Below are positions 7,505-14,447 of a stretch of DNA of 15,386 nucleotides, piece after piece. Source of the DNA: an uncultured Desulfovibrio sp. (GTDB taxonomy: Bacteria; Desulfobacterota; Desulfovibrionia; Desulfovibrionales; Desulfovibrionaceae); assembly GCA_937926875.1 (NCBI GenBank), contig CALBAX010000019.1, positions 1 to 15,386 on the forward strand. The letters are read 5' to 3'. The notes under the pieces are model-generated. The model was given only the letters and a program-made list of their open reading frames with translations. It searched no databases and was not told the origin of the DNA. Numbering within the stretch: the first letter of the stretch is position 1; each line of letters begins with the position of its first letter. The position numbers were made by a program, and so were the translations under genes.

Positions 7505-7539
7505 GCCGGGAGGGACGTTGGTCCTTCCCGGCTTTTTTT
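7505..7539 (+). terminator. Intrinsic terminator of the yajC-secD-secF operon
   Basis: GCCGGGAGGGAC (7505-7516) pairs with GTCCTTCCCGGC (7521-7532) around a short GTTG loop, with one G-U pair, and is followed by seven Ts (7533-7539). Located 32 bases after the secF stop. Confidence 0.92.
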
Positions 7540-7712
7540 GTGCCTCCTGCCTGCCGGGCCTCGCCGCGAGACCACGGCCGGTCTGCACAGGAAGGCCCGT
7601 GCCGGACATGGCCCCGACCGTCTGGGACCTGGCCTTGTGCTGCGGGGCCGGGCAGGCCGCTGTGCCCCGGCCGGCCTGGCGCAGCGCCGAAGAATTTTTT
7701 GTGTGACGGTTT

Positions 7713-7744
7713 CTTGACGCCGGGCAAGGACGTCTTACCTATTG
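7713..7744 (+). promoter_or_regulatory. Candidate promoter of the chaperone cluster (heat-shock sigma or sigma70)
   Basis: CTTGACG at 7713-7719 and ACCTATTG at 7737-7744 (17 bases apart) resemble the sigma32 pattern CTTGAAA/CCCCATNT. The same stretch can be read as sigma70 TTGACG-N16-TACCTA. The position, about 30-60 bases before the J-protein ATG and after the secF terminator, fits a promoter for cbpA-cbpM(-clpB). Which sigma factor reads it cannot be decided here. No CIRCE element is present. Confidence 0.5.
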
Positions 7745-7773
7745 GCAAGAAGACCCGATTGGGGGAGAGCATC

Positions 7774-8697
7774 ATGGCAGTAGAATACAAGGATTATTAC
7801 AAACTTCTGGGCGTGGAGCGTTCCGCCGGTGCGGACGAGATCGCCAGAGCCTACAAGAAGCTGGCCCGCAAGTATCATCCGGACCTGAACCCGGGCAACA
7901 AGCAGGCCGAAGACAAATTCAAGGATATCAACGAAGCCTACGAAGTGCTCAAAGACCCTGAAAAGCGGCGTATGTACGATCAGCTCGGCCCCAACTGGCA
8001 GCATGGCCAGCAGTTCCAGGGCGCTCCGGGCTTTGAAAATATGCACTTCAACTTCAATGGCCAGAACTTCGACGGCGCGGGCTTCTCGGATTTTTTCGAG
8101 ACCCTGTTCGGCGGGCGCGGCAGCCGTTTCGGCGGCGACCCGTTCGGCGGTTTCCGCCAGCAGCAGCCGCGTCGAGGCCGTGACGTGGAGGCCGAACTGC
8201 CTCTGACGCTGGAAGAGGTGGCCCGTGGCGGCCGCCGCAGCGTGAGCCTGCAGACGGCCTTTGGCCCCAAGACGCTGGAAGTGAACGTGCCTTCCGGCAT
8301 CCGCGAAGGCGCCAAGCTGCGTCTGGGCGGACAGGGCGAGCCTGCTCCCGGCGGTGCGCCCGGCGACCTGTTCCTGCGGGTGCGCTATCTGCCGCATGCC
8401 GTGTTCAAGGTGGATGGCGACAACCTGCAATGCGACGTGATCCTGGCCCCGTGGGAAGCGGCCCTGGGCGCCCGTGTGCCCGTGCCCACCCTGGAAGGGC
8501 AGGTGGAGATGAACATCCCCGCCGGCTCGTCCTCGGGCCGCAAGTTCCGCCTGCGCGGCAAGGGGCTCGGTTCGGCACAGCATCGCGGCGATCTGCTGGC
8601 CCGCGTGATGATCCGGGTGCCTGAGCAGCTCTCGGATGAAGAGAAGGCCCTGTGGCAGCAGCTGGCGGACACGTCGTCCTTCCGGGCCCGCGGCTAG
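7774..8697 (+). CDS. cbpA: Class II J-domain co-chaperone (CbpA/DnaJ-like)
   Basis: Cytosolic DnaK co-chaperone that delivers clients and stimulates DnaK's ATPase. 307 residues from the ATG at 7774, with GGGGGAG 8 bases upstream. J-domain at about 5-70 with the essential HPD at 35-37 (KYHPDLNPG); Gly/Phe-rich linker at about 72-130 (HFNFNGQNFDGAGF and FGGRGSRFGG); then two beta-rich C-terminal client-binding domains (about 133-210, including VPSGIREGAKLRLGG, and 215-290). The CxxCxGxG zinc-finger repeats of class I DnaJ are absent, so it is CbpA/class II-like. The next gene, 15 bases downstream, is a CbpM-type modulator, which supports the CbpA assignment. Some annotations would simply say DnaJ C-terminal domain protein. 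Confidence 0.93.
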   Translation: MAVEYKDYYKLLGVERSAGADEIARAYKKLARKYHPDLNPGNKQAEDKFKDINEAYEVLKDPEKRRMYDQLGPNWQHGQQFQGAPGFENMHFNFNGQNFDGAGFSDFFETLFGGRGSRFGGDPFGGFRQQQPRRGRDVEAELPLTLEEVARGGRRSVSLQTAFGPKTLEVNVPSGIREGAKLRLGGQGEPAPGGAPGDLFLRVRYLPHAVFKVDGDNLQCDVILAPWEAALGARVPVPTLEGQVEMNIPAGSSSGRKFRLRGKGLGSAQHRGDLLARVMIRVPEQLSDEEKALWQQLADTSSFRARG

Positions 8698-8712
8698 GAT
8701 GGAGGTTATGAT

Positions 8713-9015
8713 ATGAGCACGTCTGACAGAGACGACATGGCCACCGTGGTCATGGCGTGCGAAGAATTCATGGCAAGCACCGGCATCGCGCCCGAGCGGC
8801 TGCGCGAGCTGCTGGCCCTGGGCTGGCTGGAAAGCCGTACGGAAGGCCCCGACCAGTTCTTCCGGGATGCGGACATCTACCGTGTGCGCAAACTGGAACG
8901 CATCTGCTGCGACTTCGAGCTGCCCGTAGTGGGCGGCACCATCATCGTGGACCTTTTGGAACGTATCGACGCTCTGGAGCACAAGGTGCGCGAATTGCAG
9001 GGACTGGAAGACTGA
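8713..9015 (+). CDS. cbpM: CbpM-like chaperone modulator (MerR-like fold)
   Basis: 100-residue cytosolic protein expected to bind the J-domain of its neighbour and restrain it. It shows the family's winged-helix-like N-terminal part (EFMASTGIAPERLRELLALG at about 18-37, then WLESR), the FRDADIYRVRKLERICCDFEL block at about 49-69, the GGTIIVDLLERIDALE stretch and a short C-terminal coiled coil ending KVRELQGLED. The ATG at 8713 follows GGAGG by 7 bases; the upstream ATG at 8708 hits a stop at once. The gap from cbpA is 15 bases, so they are co-transcribed and probably produced in matched amounts. Sequence similarity to MerR regulators is expected; the partner gene argues for CbpM rather than a transcription factor. 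Confidence 0.88.
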   Translation: MSTSDRDDMATVVMACEEFMASTGIAPERLRELLALGWLESRTEGPDQFFRDADIYRVRKLERICCDFELPVVGGTIIVDLLERIDALEHKVRELQGLED

Positions 9016-9181
9016 TCCCCTGTGCCGGGAAGCCCGCGGATACGTATCCGTCGCGGCGGCCCGCAGACCCATCCGGCCTTGCGCCGCCGCCCGTAACTCC
9101 GGGCCCTCTGGAGCTCGCCTCCGTCCGCCTGCGCAGCCCGCGCACAAAAAAACTGATTTTGCTTACCTTCCGCCGTGGGGC

Positions 9182-9201
9182 GGCCCGTGTATGCACGGGC
9201 C
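9182..9201 (+). promoter_or_regulatory. Perfect hairpin in the clpB leader
   Basis: GGCCCGTG (9182-9189), loop TATG, CACGGGCC (9194-9201): eight perfect base pairs, 19 bases before the clpB ribosome binding site (9221-9225). No T-run follows, so it is not a terminator. It lies in the 214-base cbpM-clpB gap, where I find no convincing promoter. It may stabilise the message after processing or shape the leader (inference). Confidence 0.45.
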
Positions 9202-9229
9202 CCGTCCATAGCGGCATCGTGGAGGATAT

Positions 9230-11830
9230 ATGGACATCAACAAATTCACGGAAAAAGCCCGCGAGGCCGTGACCCAGGCGCAAAGCATCGCCGTGGGCAT
9301 GGGGCATCAGGATATCGACAGCGAGCATCTGGCGCTGGCCCTGATCCGCCAGGAACAGGGCATCGTGCCCCGCATCCTGGAGCAGATGGGCGTGCAGACC
9401 GCCGCTCTGGCTGTGGCCGTGGAGGAAAAACTGCGCAAGCGTCCCTCCGTCTCCGGCGGCGGCATGGACCCCAACCGCATCTCCATCACCCAGCGTCTGG
9501 CCAAGGTGCTGGGCGACGCCGAGAACGAATCCCGGCGCATGAAGGACGAATACGTCAGCGTGGACCATCTGTTCGCCGCGCTGGCCGAGAACGCGCCCGG
9601 CACGCCGCTGGGCGAGGTCTTCAAGGAATACAACATCAGCCGTGCCAGCTTCGGTCAGGCCATGGAGGGCCTGCGCGCCGGCGCGCGGGTGACCAGCCCC
9701 AACCCCGAAGATACGGTGGAGGCCCTGAGCAAGTACGCCCGCGACCTGGTGGAAGCCGCCCGTCAGGGCAAGATGGACCCGGTCATCGGCCGTGATGCCG
9801 AGATCCGCCGCGTGGTGCGCATCCTGTCCCGCCGTACCAAGAACAATCCCGTGCTCATCGGTGAGGCCGGGGTGGGCAAGACGGCCATCGTGGAAGGCCT
9901 GGCCTTCCGTATCGTCAAGGGCGACGTGCCTGAAGGCCTGCGCGGCCACAAGCTCTACGCCCTGGACATGGGCGCGCTGATCGCCGGTGCCAAGTACCGC
10001 GGCGAATTCGAGGAACGCCTCAAGGCCGTGCTCAATGAAGTGGAGAAGAGCGAAGGCAAGATCATCCTCTTCATCGACGAGCTGCACACCATCGTGGGCG
10101 CGGGCAAGACCGAAGGCTCCATGGACGCGGGCAACCTGCTCAAGCCCATGCTGGCCCGTGGCGAGCTGCACTGCATCGGCGCCACCACCCTGGACGAGTA
10201 CCGCAAGTACATCGAGAAGGACCCGGCCCTGGAACGCCGTTTCCAGCCCGTGCTGGTGGACGAGCCCACGGTGGAGGACGCCATCTCCATCCTGCGGGGC
10301 CTGAAGGAACGCTTTGAGGTCCACCACGGCGTGCGCATCAGCGACTCCGCCATCGTGGAGGCCGTGACCCTGTCGCATCGCTACATCACGGATCGTCAGC
10401 TGCCGGACAAGGCCATCGACCTCATCGACGAGGCCGCGGCCCTGATCCGCACCGAGATCGATTCCCTGCCGTCCGATCTGGATGAGGTGAACCGCAAGGT
10501 CATGCAGCTGGAGATCGAGCGTGAAGCCCTGCGCCGCGAGACCGACGCCGCCTCCCGTGACCGCCTGGAAAAGCTGGAAAGCGAACTGGGCGAGCTGCGG
10601 GTGCAGCAGGGCGAACTGCGCCGGCAGTGGGAAAAGGAAAAGAACGCCATCGACAGCGTGCGCGGCATCAAGGAAAAGATCGAGCAGACCAAGCTGGCCA
10701 TCGAGCAGGCCGAACGGGCCTATGACCTCAACAAGGCCGCCGAACTCAAATACTCCACCTTGCTGGCCCTGGAAAAGCAGCTGGCCGACGCCTCCGCTGC
10801 CGCCGGTGCCGACGGGCCGCGCCTGCTCAAGGAAGAAGTGCGCCCCGACGATGTGGCCGAGATCGTGGCCAAGTGGACCGGCATCCCGGTGACCCGGCTC
10901 ATGGAATCCGAACGCGAAAAGCTGCTGCACCTGGCCGATCAGCTGCACAAGCGTGTGGTGGGCCAGGACGAAGCCGTGCAGGCCGTGGCCGATGCCGTGC
11001 TGCGTGCCCGTGCCGGTCTGTCCGACCCCTCGCGTCCCACGGGTTCGTTCATCTTCCTGGGCCCCACGGGCGTGGGCAAGACCGAACTGTGCAAGACCCT
11101 GGCCGAGGCCCTGTTCGATACCGAGGACAACATGGTGCGTCTGGACATGAGCGAGTACATGGAAAAGCACTCCGTATCCCGCCTCATCGGTGCGCCTCCA
11201 GGATATGTGGGGTATGACGAAGGCGGCCAGCTCACCGAGGCCGTGCGCCGCAAGCCGTACTCCGTTGTGCTGTTCGACGAGATCGAAAAGGCACATCCCG
11301 ACGTCTTCAACACCCTGCTGCAACTGCTGGACGATGGTCGCCTGACCGACAGCCAGGGCCGTACTGTGGACTTCCGCAACTGCATCGTCATCATGACGTC
11401 CAACATCGGTTCGCCGCATCTGCTGGACGGCATCGGTGGGGACGGCAGCCTGAAGGAAGGCGCCCGCGAGGCCGTCATGGAAGAGCTGCGCCGCCACTTC
11501 CGGCCGGAATTCCTGAACCGTGTGGACGAGACCGTGCTCTTCCTGCCCCTGCGGCGTGACCAGGTGACGCGCATCGTGGACCTGCAGATGGATCGCCTGC
11601 GCAAGCGTCTGGAAGAACGCAAGATCACGCTGGGCATCACGGATGCCGCCCGCGAGTTCATCGCCGGCGAGGCCTACGATCCCGTGTACGGCGCCCGTCC
11701 GCTCAAGCGTTACGTGCAGCAGTATGTGGAAACGCCTCTGGCCCGCGAACTGGTCAGCGGCCGTATCCTGGATGGTCAGGCTGTCCAGATCGACGTCCGC
11801 GATGGCGAACTGGTCTTCCAGAACGCCTGA
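9230..11830 (+). CDS. clpB: ClpB, ATP-dependent protein disaggregase
   Basis: Hexameric cytosolic AAA+ machine (Hsp104 family) that threads aggregated proteins through its pore together with DnaK/J. 866 residues, close to the 857 of E. coli. N-domain about 1-145 with two Clp repeats; first AAA+ with Walker A GEAGVGKT (211-218), pore loop KYRG (Tyr256) and Walker B ILFIDE (Asp283, Glu284). A long Glu/Lys/Leu coiled-coil middle domain at about 400-525 distinguishes ClpB from ClpA/ClpC. Second AAA+ has Walker A GPTGVGKT (611-618), pore loop GYVG (Tyr659) and Walker B VVLFDE (Asp683, Glu684). All ATPase residues are intact. There is no IGL/IGF loop of the kind used to dock ClpP, as expected. The ATG at 9230 follows GGAGG by 4 bases. 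Lies behind cbpA-cbpM, forming a heat-stress cluster, probably partly by read-through. Confidence 0.98.
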   Translation: MDINKFTEKAREAVTQAQSIAVGMGHQDIDSEHLALALIRQEQGIVPRILEQMGVQTAALAVAVEEKLRKRPSVSGGGMDPNRISITQRLAKVLGDAENESRRMKDEYVSVDHLFAALAENAPGTPLGEVFKEYNISRASFGQAMEGLRAGARVTSPNPEDTVEALSKYARDLVEAARQGKMDPVIGRDAEIRRVVRILSRRTKNNPVLIGEAGVGKTAIVEGLAFRIVKGDVPEGLRGHKLYALDMGALIAGAKYRGEFEERLKAVLNEVEKSEGKIILFIDELHTIVGAGKTEGSMDAGNLLKPMLARGELHCIGATTLDEYRKYIEKDPALERRFQPVLVDEPTVEDAISILRGLKERFEVHHGVRISDSAIVEAVTLSHRYITDRQLPDKAIDLIDEAAALIRTEIDSLPSDLDEVNRKVMQLEIEREALRRETDAASRDRLEKLESELGELRVQQGELRRQWEKEKNAIDSVRGIKEKIEQTKLAIEQAERAYDLNKAAELKYSTLLALEKQLADASAAAGADGPRLLKEEVRPDDVAEIVAKWTGIPVTRLMESEREKLLHLADQLHKRVVGQDEAVQAVADAVLRARAGLSDPSRPTGSFIFLGPTGVGKTELCKTLAEALFDTEDNMVRLDMSEYMEKHSVSRLIGAPPGYVGYDEGGQLTEAVRRKPYSVVLFDEIEKAHPDVFNTLLQLLDDGRLTDSQGRTVDFRNCIVIMTSNIGSPHLLDGIGGDGSLKEGAREAVMEELRRHFRPEFLNRVDETVLFLPLRRDQVTRIVDLQMDRLRKRLEERKITLGITDAAREFIAGEAYDPVYGARPLKRYVQQYVETPLARELVSGRILDGQAVQIDVRDGELVFQNA

Positions 11831-11890
11831 GCCTGAAAAAACTGCTCCGGCATGGCTGCCTGCCAGCCTGCCGGGATGATCCCGCACAGC

Positions 11891-11918
11891 AAAGGCGGCC
11901 CTTCGGGGCCGCCTTTTT
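11891..11918 (+). terminator. Intrinsic terminator after clpB
   Basis: GGCGGCCC (11894-11901), stable TTCG loop, GGGCCGCC (11906-11913), then five Ts; the AAA before the stem can extend the pairing into the T-run. 60 bases past the clpB stop. Confidence 0.92.
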
Positions 11919-11955
11919 CGTATCCTGCCCGTTTTGGTGGTCCGTCAGAGTGACC

Positions 11956-11974
11956 AAAGCGGGGCCGCTTTTTT
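11956..11974 (+). terminator. Possible second, tandem terminator
   Basis: AAAGCG (11956-11961), loop GGGC, CGCTTT (11966-11971), followed by TTT. A shorter stem than the one before it; would act as backup to the clpB terminator. Moderate support only. Confidence 0.5.
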
Positions 11975-12075
11975 CAAGGCATTTCCTCTCAATCAGCATA
12001 AGCGCCTTCCTAGCGGGGGACCTGCGGCCGCGTGTCTGCTCCTAGCGCCCATACTGCCCGTCATCCTTCAGGACA

Positions 12076-12150
12076 AAAGTTTTCGGGGAGGGAAAGGGGG
12101 AGCACGGGGGGAAGGGGAGGGCCTTTTTCAAAAGGGCCTCCCCTTCCCCC
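12076..12150 (+). repeat. G-rich element with long inverted repeat upstream of glmU
   Basis: Begins with AAAGTTTTCGGGG (12076-12088), an exact copy of 3940-3952. It continues as a run of G-tracts (12085-12121), and ends in a long hairpin: 14 bases at 12107-12120 pair perfectly with 12137-12150, with an inner stem CCTTTT/AAAAGG after one mismatch. No T-run follows the hairpin. The layout resembles GC-rich dispersed intergenic elements I recall from Desulfovibrio genomes; only one full copy and one core fragment are visible here. Confidence 0.6.
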
Positions 12151-12164
12151 GCGTATCCATCAGC

Positions 12165-12193
12165 TTGCCCTTTGCGGGCTGAGGGGCTATTTT
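12165..12193 (+). promoter_or_regulatory. Candidate sigma70 promoter for glmU
   Basis: TTGCCC (12165-12170), 17-base spacer, TATTTT (12188-12193), each matching four of six consensus bases. The predicted start near 12200 leaves a leader of about 20 bases carrying AAGGAG (12211-12216). It lies right after the G-rich hairpin, which could therefore influence it. Confidence 0.5.
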
Positions 12194-12221
12194 CTTTCCA
12201 TCTTTTTTGCAAGGAGCCACC

Positions 12222-13577
12222 ATGTTGCAGACAGCCGCCCTTATTCTGGCCGCGGGCAAGGGCACCCGCATGCATTCCGACAAACCCAAAGTATTGCAGA
12301 CCGTTCTGGGTGAACCCATGCTGCGCTACGTGCTGGAAGCCGTCCGCCCCGTGTTCGACGGGCGCGTGCTGGTGGTGGTGGGCCATCAGGCGGGCATGGT
12401 GGAGGCCGCCTTCCCGGAGGCTTCCTTCGTGCATCAGGAACAGCAGCTGGGCACGGGCCATGCGCTGATGCAGGCCATGCCCGCGCTGGAAGGGCAGTGT
12501 GGACGTGTGCTGGTGGTCAACGGCGATACGCCTCTGCTTTCCGAGGATGTGGTGCGCCACTTCGTGGAGGCCTCGGAAGGGGCTGACCTGGCCTTTGCCA
12601 CCATCGAGCTGGACGATCCCGCATCCTATGGCCGGGTGGTGCGTGCCGCCGACGGCAGCGTGCGGGCCATCGTGGAAGCCAAGGACTATGACCCCGCGCT
12701 GTACGGGCCCGAACCGCACGAGGTCAACGCGGGCATGTATTGCGTGCGCCTGGATCTGGCCGCCCGCCTGCTGCCGCGCATCGGCAATGCCAACAAGAGT
12801 GGTGAATACTACATCACCGATCTCATCTCCCTGGCTGTGGCCGAAGGTTGCAAGGTGCAGGGCGTGCAGTGCGGCCGGGACGAGAGCCTGATGGGCGTCA
12901 ATTCGCCTCTGGAACTTTCCCGCAGCGAAGAATTTTTGCGTGAACGTGTGGTGGACGGTCTGCTGCGTTCCGGCGTGATGCTGCATGCGCCCGCGCTGGT
13001 ACGGATCAGCCCGCTGGCCACGGTGGAGCCGGGCGCGGAGATCACGGGCCCGTGCGAGATCTACGGCCGCAGCGTGGTGCGTCGGGGCGCCCGTATCGAC
13101 TCCCATTGCGTGATGCGCGATACCGTCATCGAAGCCGGGGCGGAGATCCGTTCCTTCTGCCATTTCGAGGATGCCCATGTGGGCAGGGCCGCCCTGGTGG
13201 GGCCCTATGCCCGCCTGCGGCCCGGCGCCGTGCTGGAAGAAGCCTCGCATGTGGGCAACTTCGTGGAGCTCAAGAAGGCCCGTCTGGGCAAGGGCGCCAA
13301 AGCCAACCACCTGACCTATCTGGGGGATTCCGAGATCGGCGCGGGCACCAACATCTGTGCGGGCACCATCACCTGCAACTATGACGGCAAGCACAAGTTC
13401 AAGACCACCATCGGTGAAGGGGCCTTCATCGGCAGCAATACGGCCCTGGTGGCTCCGGTGCGTGTGGGCGATGGCGCGCTGATCGGTGCGGGGTCGGTCA
13501 TCACCAAGGACGTACCCGATGGCGAGATGGGCATCGCCCGCGGCCGGCAGAAGAACCTGCCGCGCAAATCCGTCTAG
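12222..13577 (+). CDS. glmU: GlmU, bifunctional GlcNAc-1-P uridyltransferase / GlcN-1-P acetyltransferase
   Basis: Cytosolic trimer making UDP-GlcNAc for peptidoglycan and lipopolysaccharide: acetyl-CoA-dependent acetylation of GlcN-1-P, then uridylyl transfer from UTP. 451 residues. The N-terminal pyrophosphorylase shows LAAGKGTRMHSDKPKVLQ (9-26), QQLGTGHA (74-81), NGDTPLL with Mg ligand Asp102, and GVNSPLELS with Asn227, the other Mg ligand (same numbering as E. coli). The C-terminal left-handed beta helix has hexapeptide repeats and the acetyltransferase motif ANHLTYLGD with catalytic His363, again at the E. coli position, followed by the GTITCNYDGKHKFKT segment. The ATG at 12222 follows AAGGAG by 5 bases; an in-frame TTG 15 bases upstream lacks a ribosome binding site. 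No glmS or glmM next to it. Both active sites look intact. Confidence 0.97.
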   Translation: MLQTAALILAAGKGTRMHSDKPKVLQTVLGEPMLRYVLEAVRPVFDGRVLVVVGHQAGMVEAAFPEASFVHQEQQLGTGHALMQAMPALEGQCGRVLVVNGDTPLLSEDVVRHFVEASEGADLAFATIELDDPASYGRVVRAADGSVRAIVEAKDYDPALYGPEPHEVNAGMYCVRLDLAARLLPRIGNANKSGEYYITDLISLAVAEGCKVQGVQCGRDESLMGVNSPLELSRSEEFLRERVVDGLLRSGVMLHAPALVRISPLATVEPGAEITGPCEIYGRSVVRRGARIDSHCVMRDTVIEAGAEIRSFCHFEDAHVGRAALVGPYARLRPGAVLEEASHVGNFVELKKARLGKGAKANHLTYLGDSEIGAGTNICAGTITCNYDGKHKFKTTIGEGAFIGSNTALVAPVRVGDGALIGAGSVITKDVPDGEMGIARGRQKNLPRKSV

Positions 13578-13586
13578 TTTTCCTTT

Positions 13587-13687
13587 GGAGCGGAAATAGC
13601 CGTTCGGGGAGTTTTTCCGCTGCGGACAAGGACGTCCGGCCATGCCGCGGCGTCAGCCGGTCAGTATCTGCCTGCCCCTTCCGCTCC
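13587..13687 (+). other. Overlapping alternative inverted repeats downstream of glmU
   Basis: AGCGGAAA (13589-13596) can pair perfectly with TTTCCGCT (13614-13621), while the overlapping GGAGCGGAA (13587-13595) can pair perfectly with TTCCGCTCC (13679-13687). The two pairings exclude one another. The region lies between the glmU stop and the terminator at 13720, so it would be the glmU 3' untranslated region. Chance is possible in such GC-rich sequence. Confidence 0.4.
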
Positions 13688-13719
13688 AGCGGGAGAGTTC
13701 CAGGCAAAAAATCCTTTGG

Positions 13720-13746
13720 GGGAGGCGCGGAGCCTCCCTTTTTTTT
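13720..13746 (+). terminator. Intrinsic terminator of glmU
   Basis: GGGAGGC (13720-13726), loop GCGGA, GCCTCCC (13732-13738), then eight Ts. It is 143 bases past the glmU stop, leaving a long 3' untranslated region. Confidence 0.93.
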
Positions 13747-13858
13747 CAGTTGTGCAGGAAAAGTTTTTTCTTTTCCCAGAAAAGGGAATTTCGTTGAATG
13801 ACAAGGAAAAACAGTTGATTATCTTTGCATTAAATCGTGATTTGCCGCACGGGCCGCC

Positions 13859-13887
13859 TTGCCATCGGCATGGGGCAGTGCTATACC
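13859..13887 (+). promoter_or_regulatory. Sigma70 promoter for the zapB-like/zapA pair, very close to the start codon
   Basis: TTGCCA (13859-13864), exactly 17 bases, TATACC (13882-13887); bases TGC precede the -10, resembling an extended -10. The expected transcription start (about 13893-13896) falls at the ATG at 13895, so the message would have no leader. A weaker alternative, TTGATT (13815-13820) with TGATTT (13838-13843), would give a short leader. Confidence 0.6.
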
Positions 13888-13894
13888 CAGAATC

Positions 13895-14140
13895 ATGGAA
13901 GCACTAGAGCAACTTGAAACGCAGGTACTGGCCCTTTTGGAACAGAAAGCCCAGCTTCTGGCGGAGACCCGTCGTCTCCATTCCGAACTTGAGGCCACTA
14001 TCGCAGCGAAGATGTCTTTGGAAGAGGAAAACCGCGAACTGCGCGAGAACTTGAACAAAGAAGAGCAGGTGCGGGGCGACGCCATCAACCGCATGGATGC
14101 TCTGCTGAGACTTATTCAGGAGCATGAAAGCGCCGAGTAG
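13895..14140 (+). CDS. ZapB-like small coiled-coil cell-division protein
   Basis: 81 residues, almost entirely heptad-rich helix (about 3-75), rich in Leu, Glu, Arg and Gln, without membrane segment or signal peptide. Length and pattern resemble E. coli ZapB (about 80 residues): the N-terminal MEALEQLETQVLALLEQK aligns loosely with the ZapB start, and EENRELRENLNKE with its C-terminal half. It precedes zapA by 8 bases, as small coiled-coil proteins do in many proteobacteria. The inferred role is a ZapA-associated filament stabilising the Z-ring. The ATG at 13895 has no ribosome binding site in front of it, and the promoter -10 lies only 7 bases upstream; an in-frame TTG at 13859 overlaps the -35 and is unlikely. 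Coiled coils align easily by chance, so orthology to ZapB rests mostly on context. Confidence 0.75.
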   Translation: MEALEQLETQVLALLEQKAQLLAETRRLHSELEATIAAKMSLEEENRELRENLNKEEQVRGDAINRMDALLRLIQEHESAE

Positions 14141-14148
14141 GTTTTCGA

Positions 14149-14427
14149 GTGAGTCACGAACACTTTAACCTTACCGTTCTTGGTACTGCGGTCACATTTC
14201 GCCACAGTGCCGATATGGAGCGTGTGCATGAGGCCATCGCTCTTGTGGAAGAACGGTTTGCAGACCAGAAACTGAGGTCGCACGGCATGCAGAGTAACAA
14301 AGATATTCTGCTGACTGTTCTGGCTCTTGGTCTGGCGGATGATTTGTTGCAATCGCAAAAAAAGCTGGACGATGTGCAGAATCGCATCGAAGCCATGCTT
14401 TCAAAGATAGAAGAAGAGTCCGTTTAA
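14149..14427 (+). CDS. zapA: ZapA, FtsZ-ring-associated protein
   Basis: Cytosolic protein that bundles FtsZ protofilaments at the division site. 92 residues: an N-terminal beta/alpha globular part with the typical FNLTVLGTAVTFRHSADMER (6-25), a helix carrying AIALVEERF, then SNKDILLTVLALGLADDLL (49-67) and a C-terminal coiled coil for tetramer formation. The start is GTG at 14149 (MSHEHFNL), 8 bases after the upstream stop with no strong ribosome binding site, so translation is probably coupled to the zapB-like gene. The 6S RNA begins about 20 bases after its stop, an arrangement well known from gammaproteobacteria. Confidence 0.92.
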   Translation: MSHEHFNLTVLGTAVTFRHSADMERVHEAIALVEERFADQKLRSHGMQSNKDILLTVLALGLADDLLQSQKKLDDVQNRIEAMLSKIEEESV

Positions 14428-14447
14428 GTCATCAATGACAGCATATT

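Noticed and set aside
7540..7712. Possible small gene or RNA between the secF terminator and cbpA
   Set aside because: GC-rich with imperfect inverted repeats, but no start with ribosome binding site, no conserved RNA motif and no terminator of its own.
8942..11887. Very long open frame (about 980 codons) antisense to clpB
   Set aside because: It mirrors the clpB codon structure in GC-rich DNA, is dominated by His, Gly, Gln and Ala as such shadows are, has no ribosome binding site or recognisable domain, and clpB itself is unmistakable.
12107..12150. Terminator call for the G-rich hairpin
   Set aside because: The stem is strong but no T-run follows on either strand, and clpB already has a terminator at 11891-11918.
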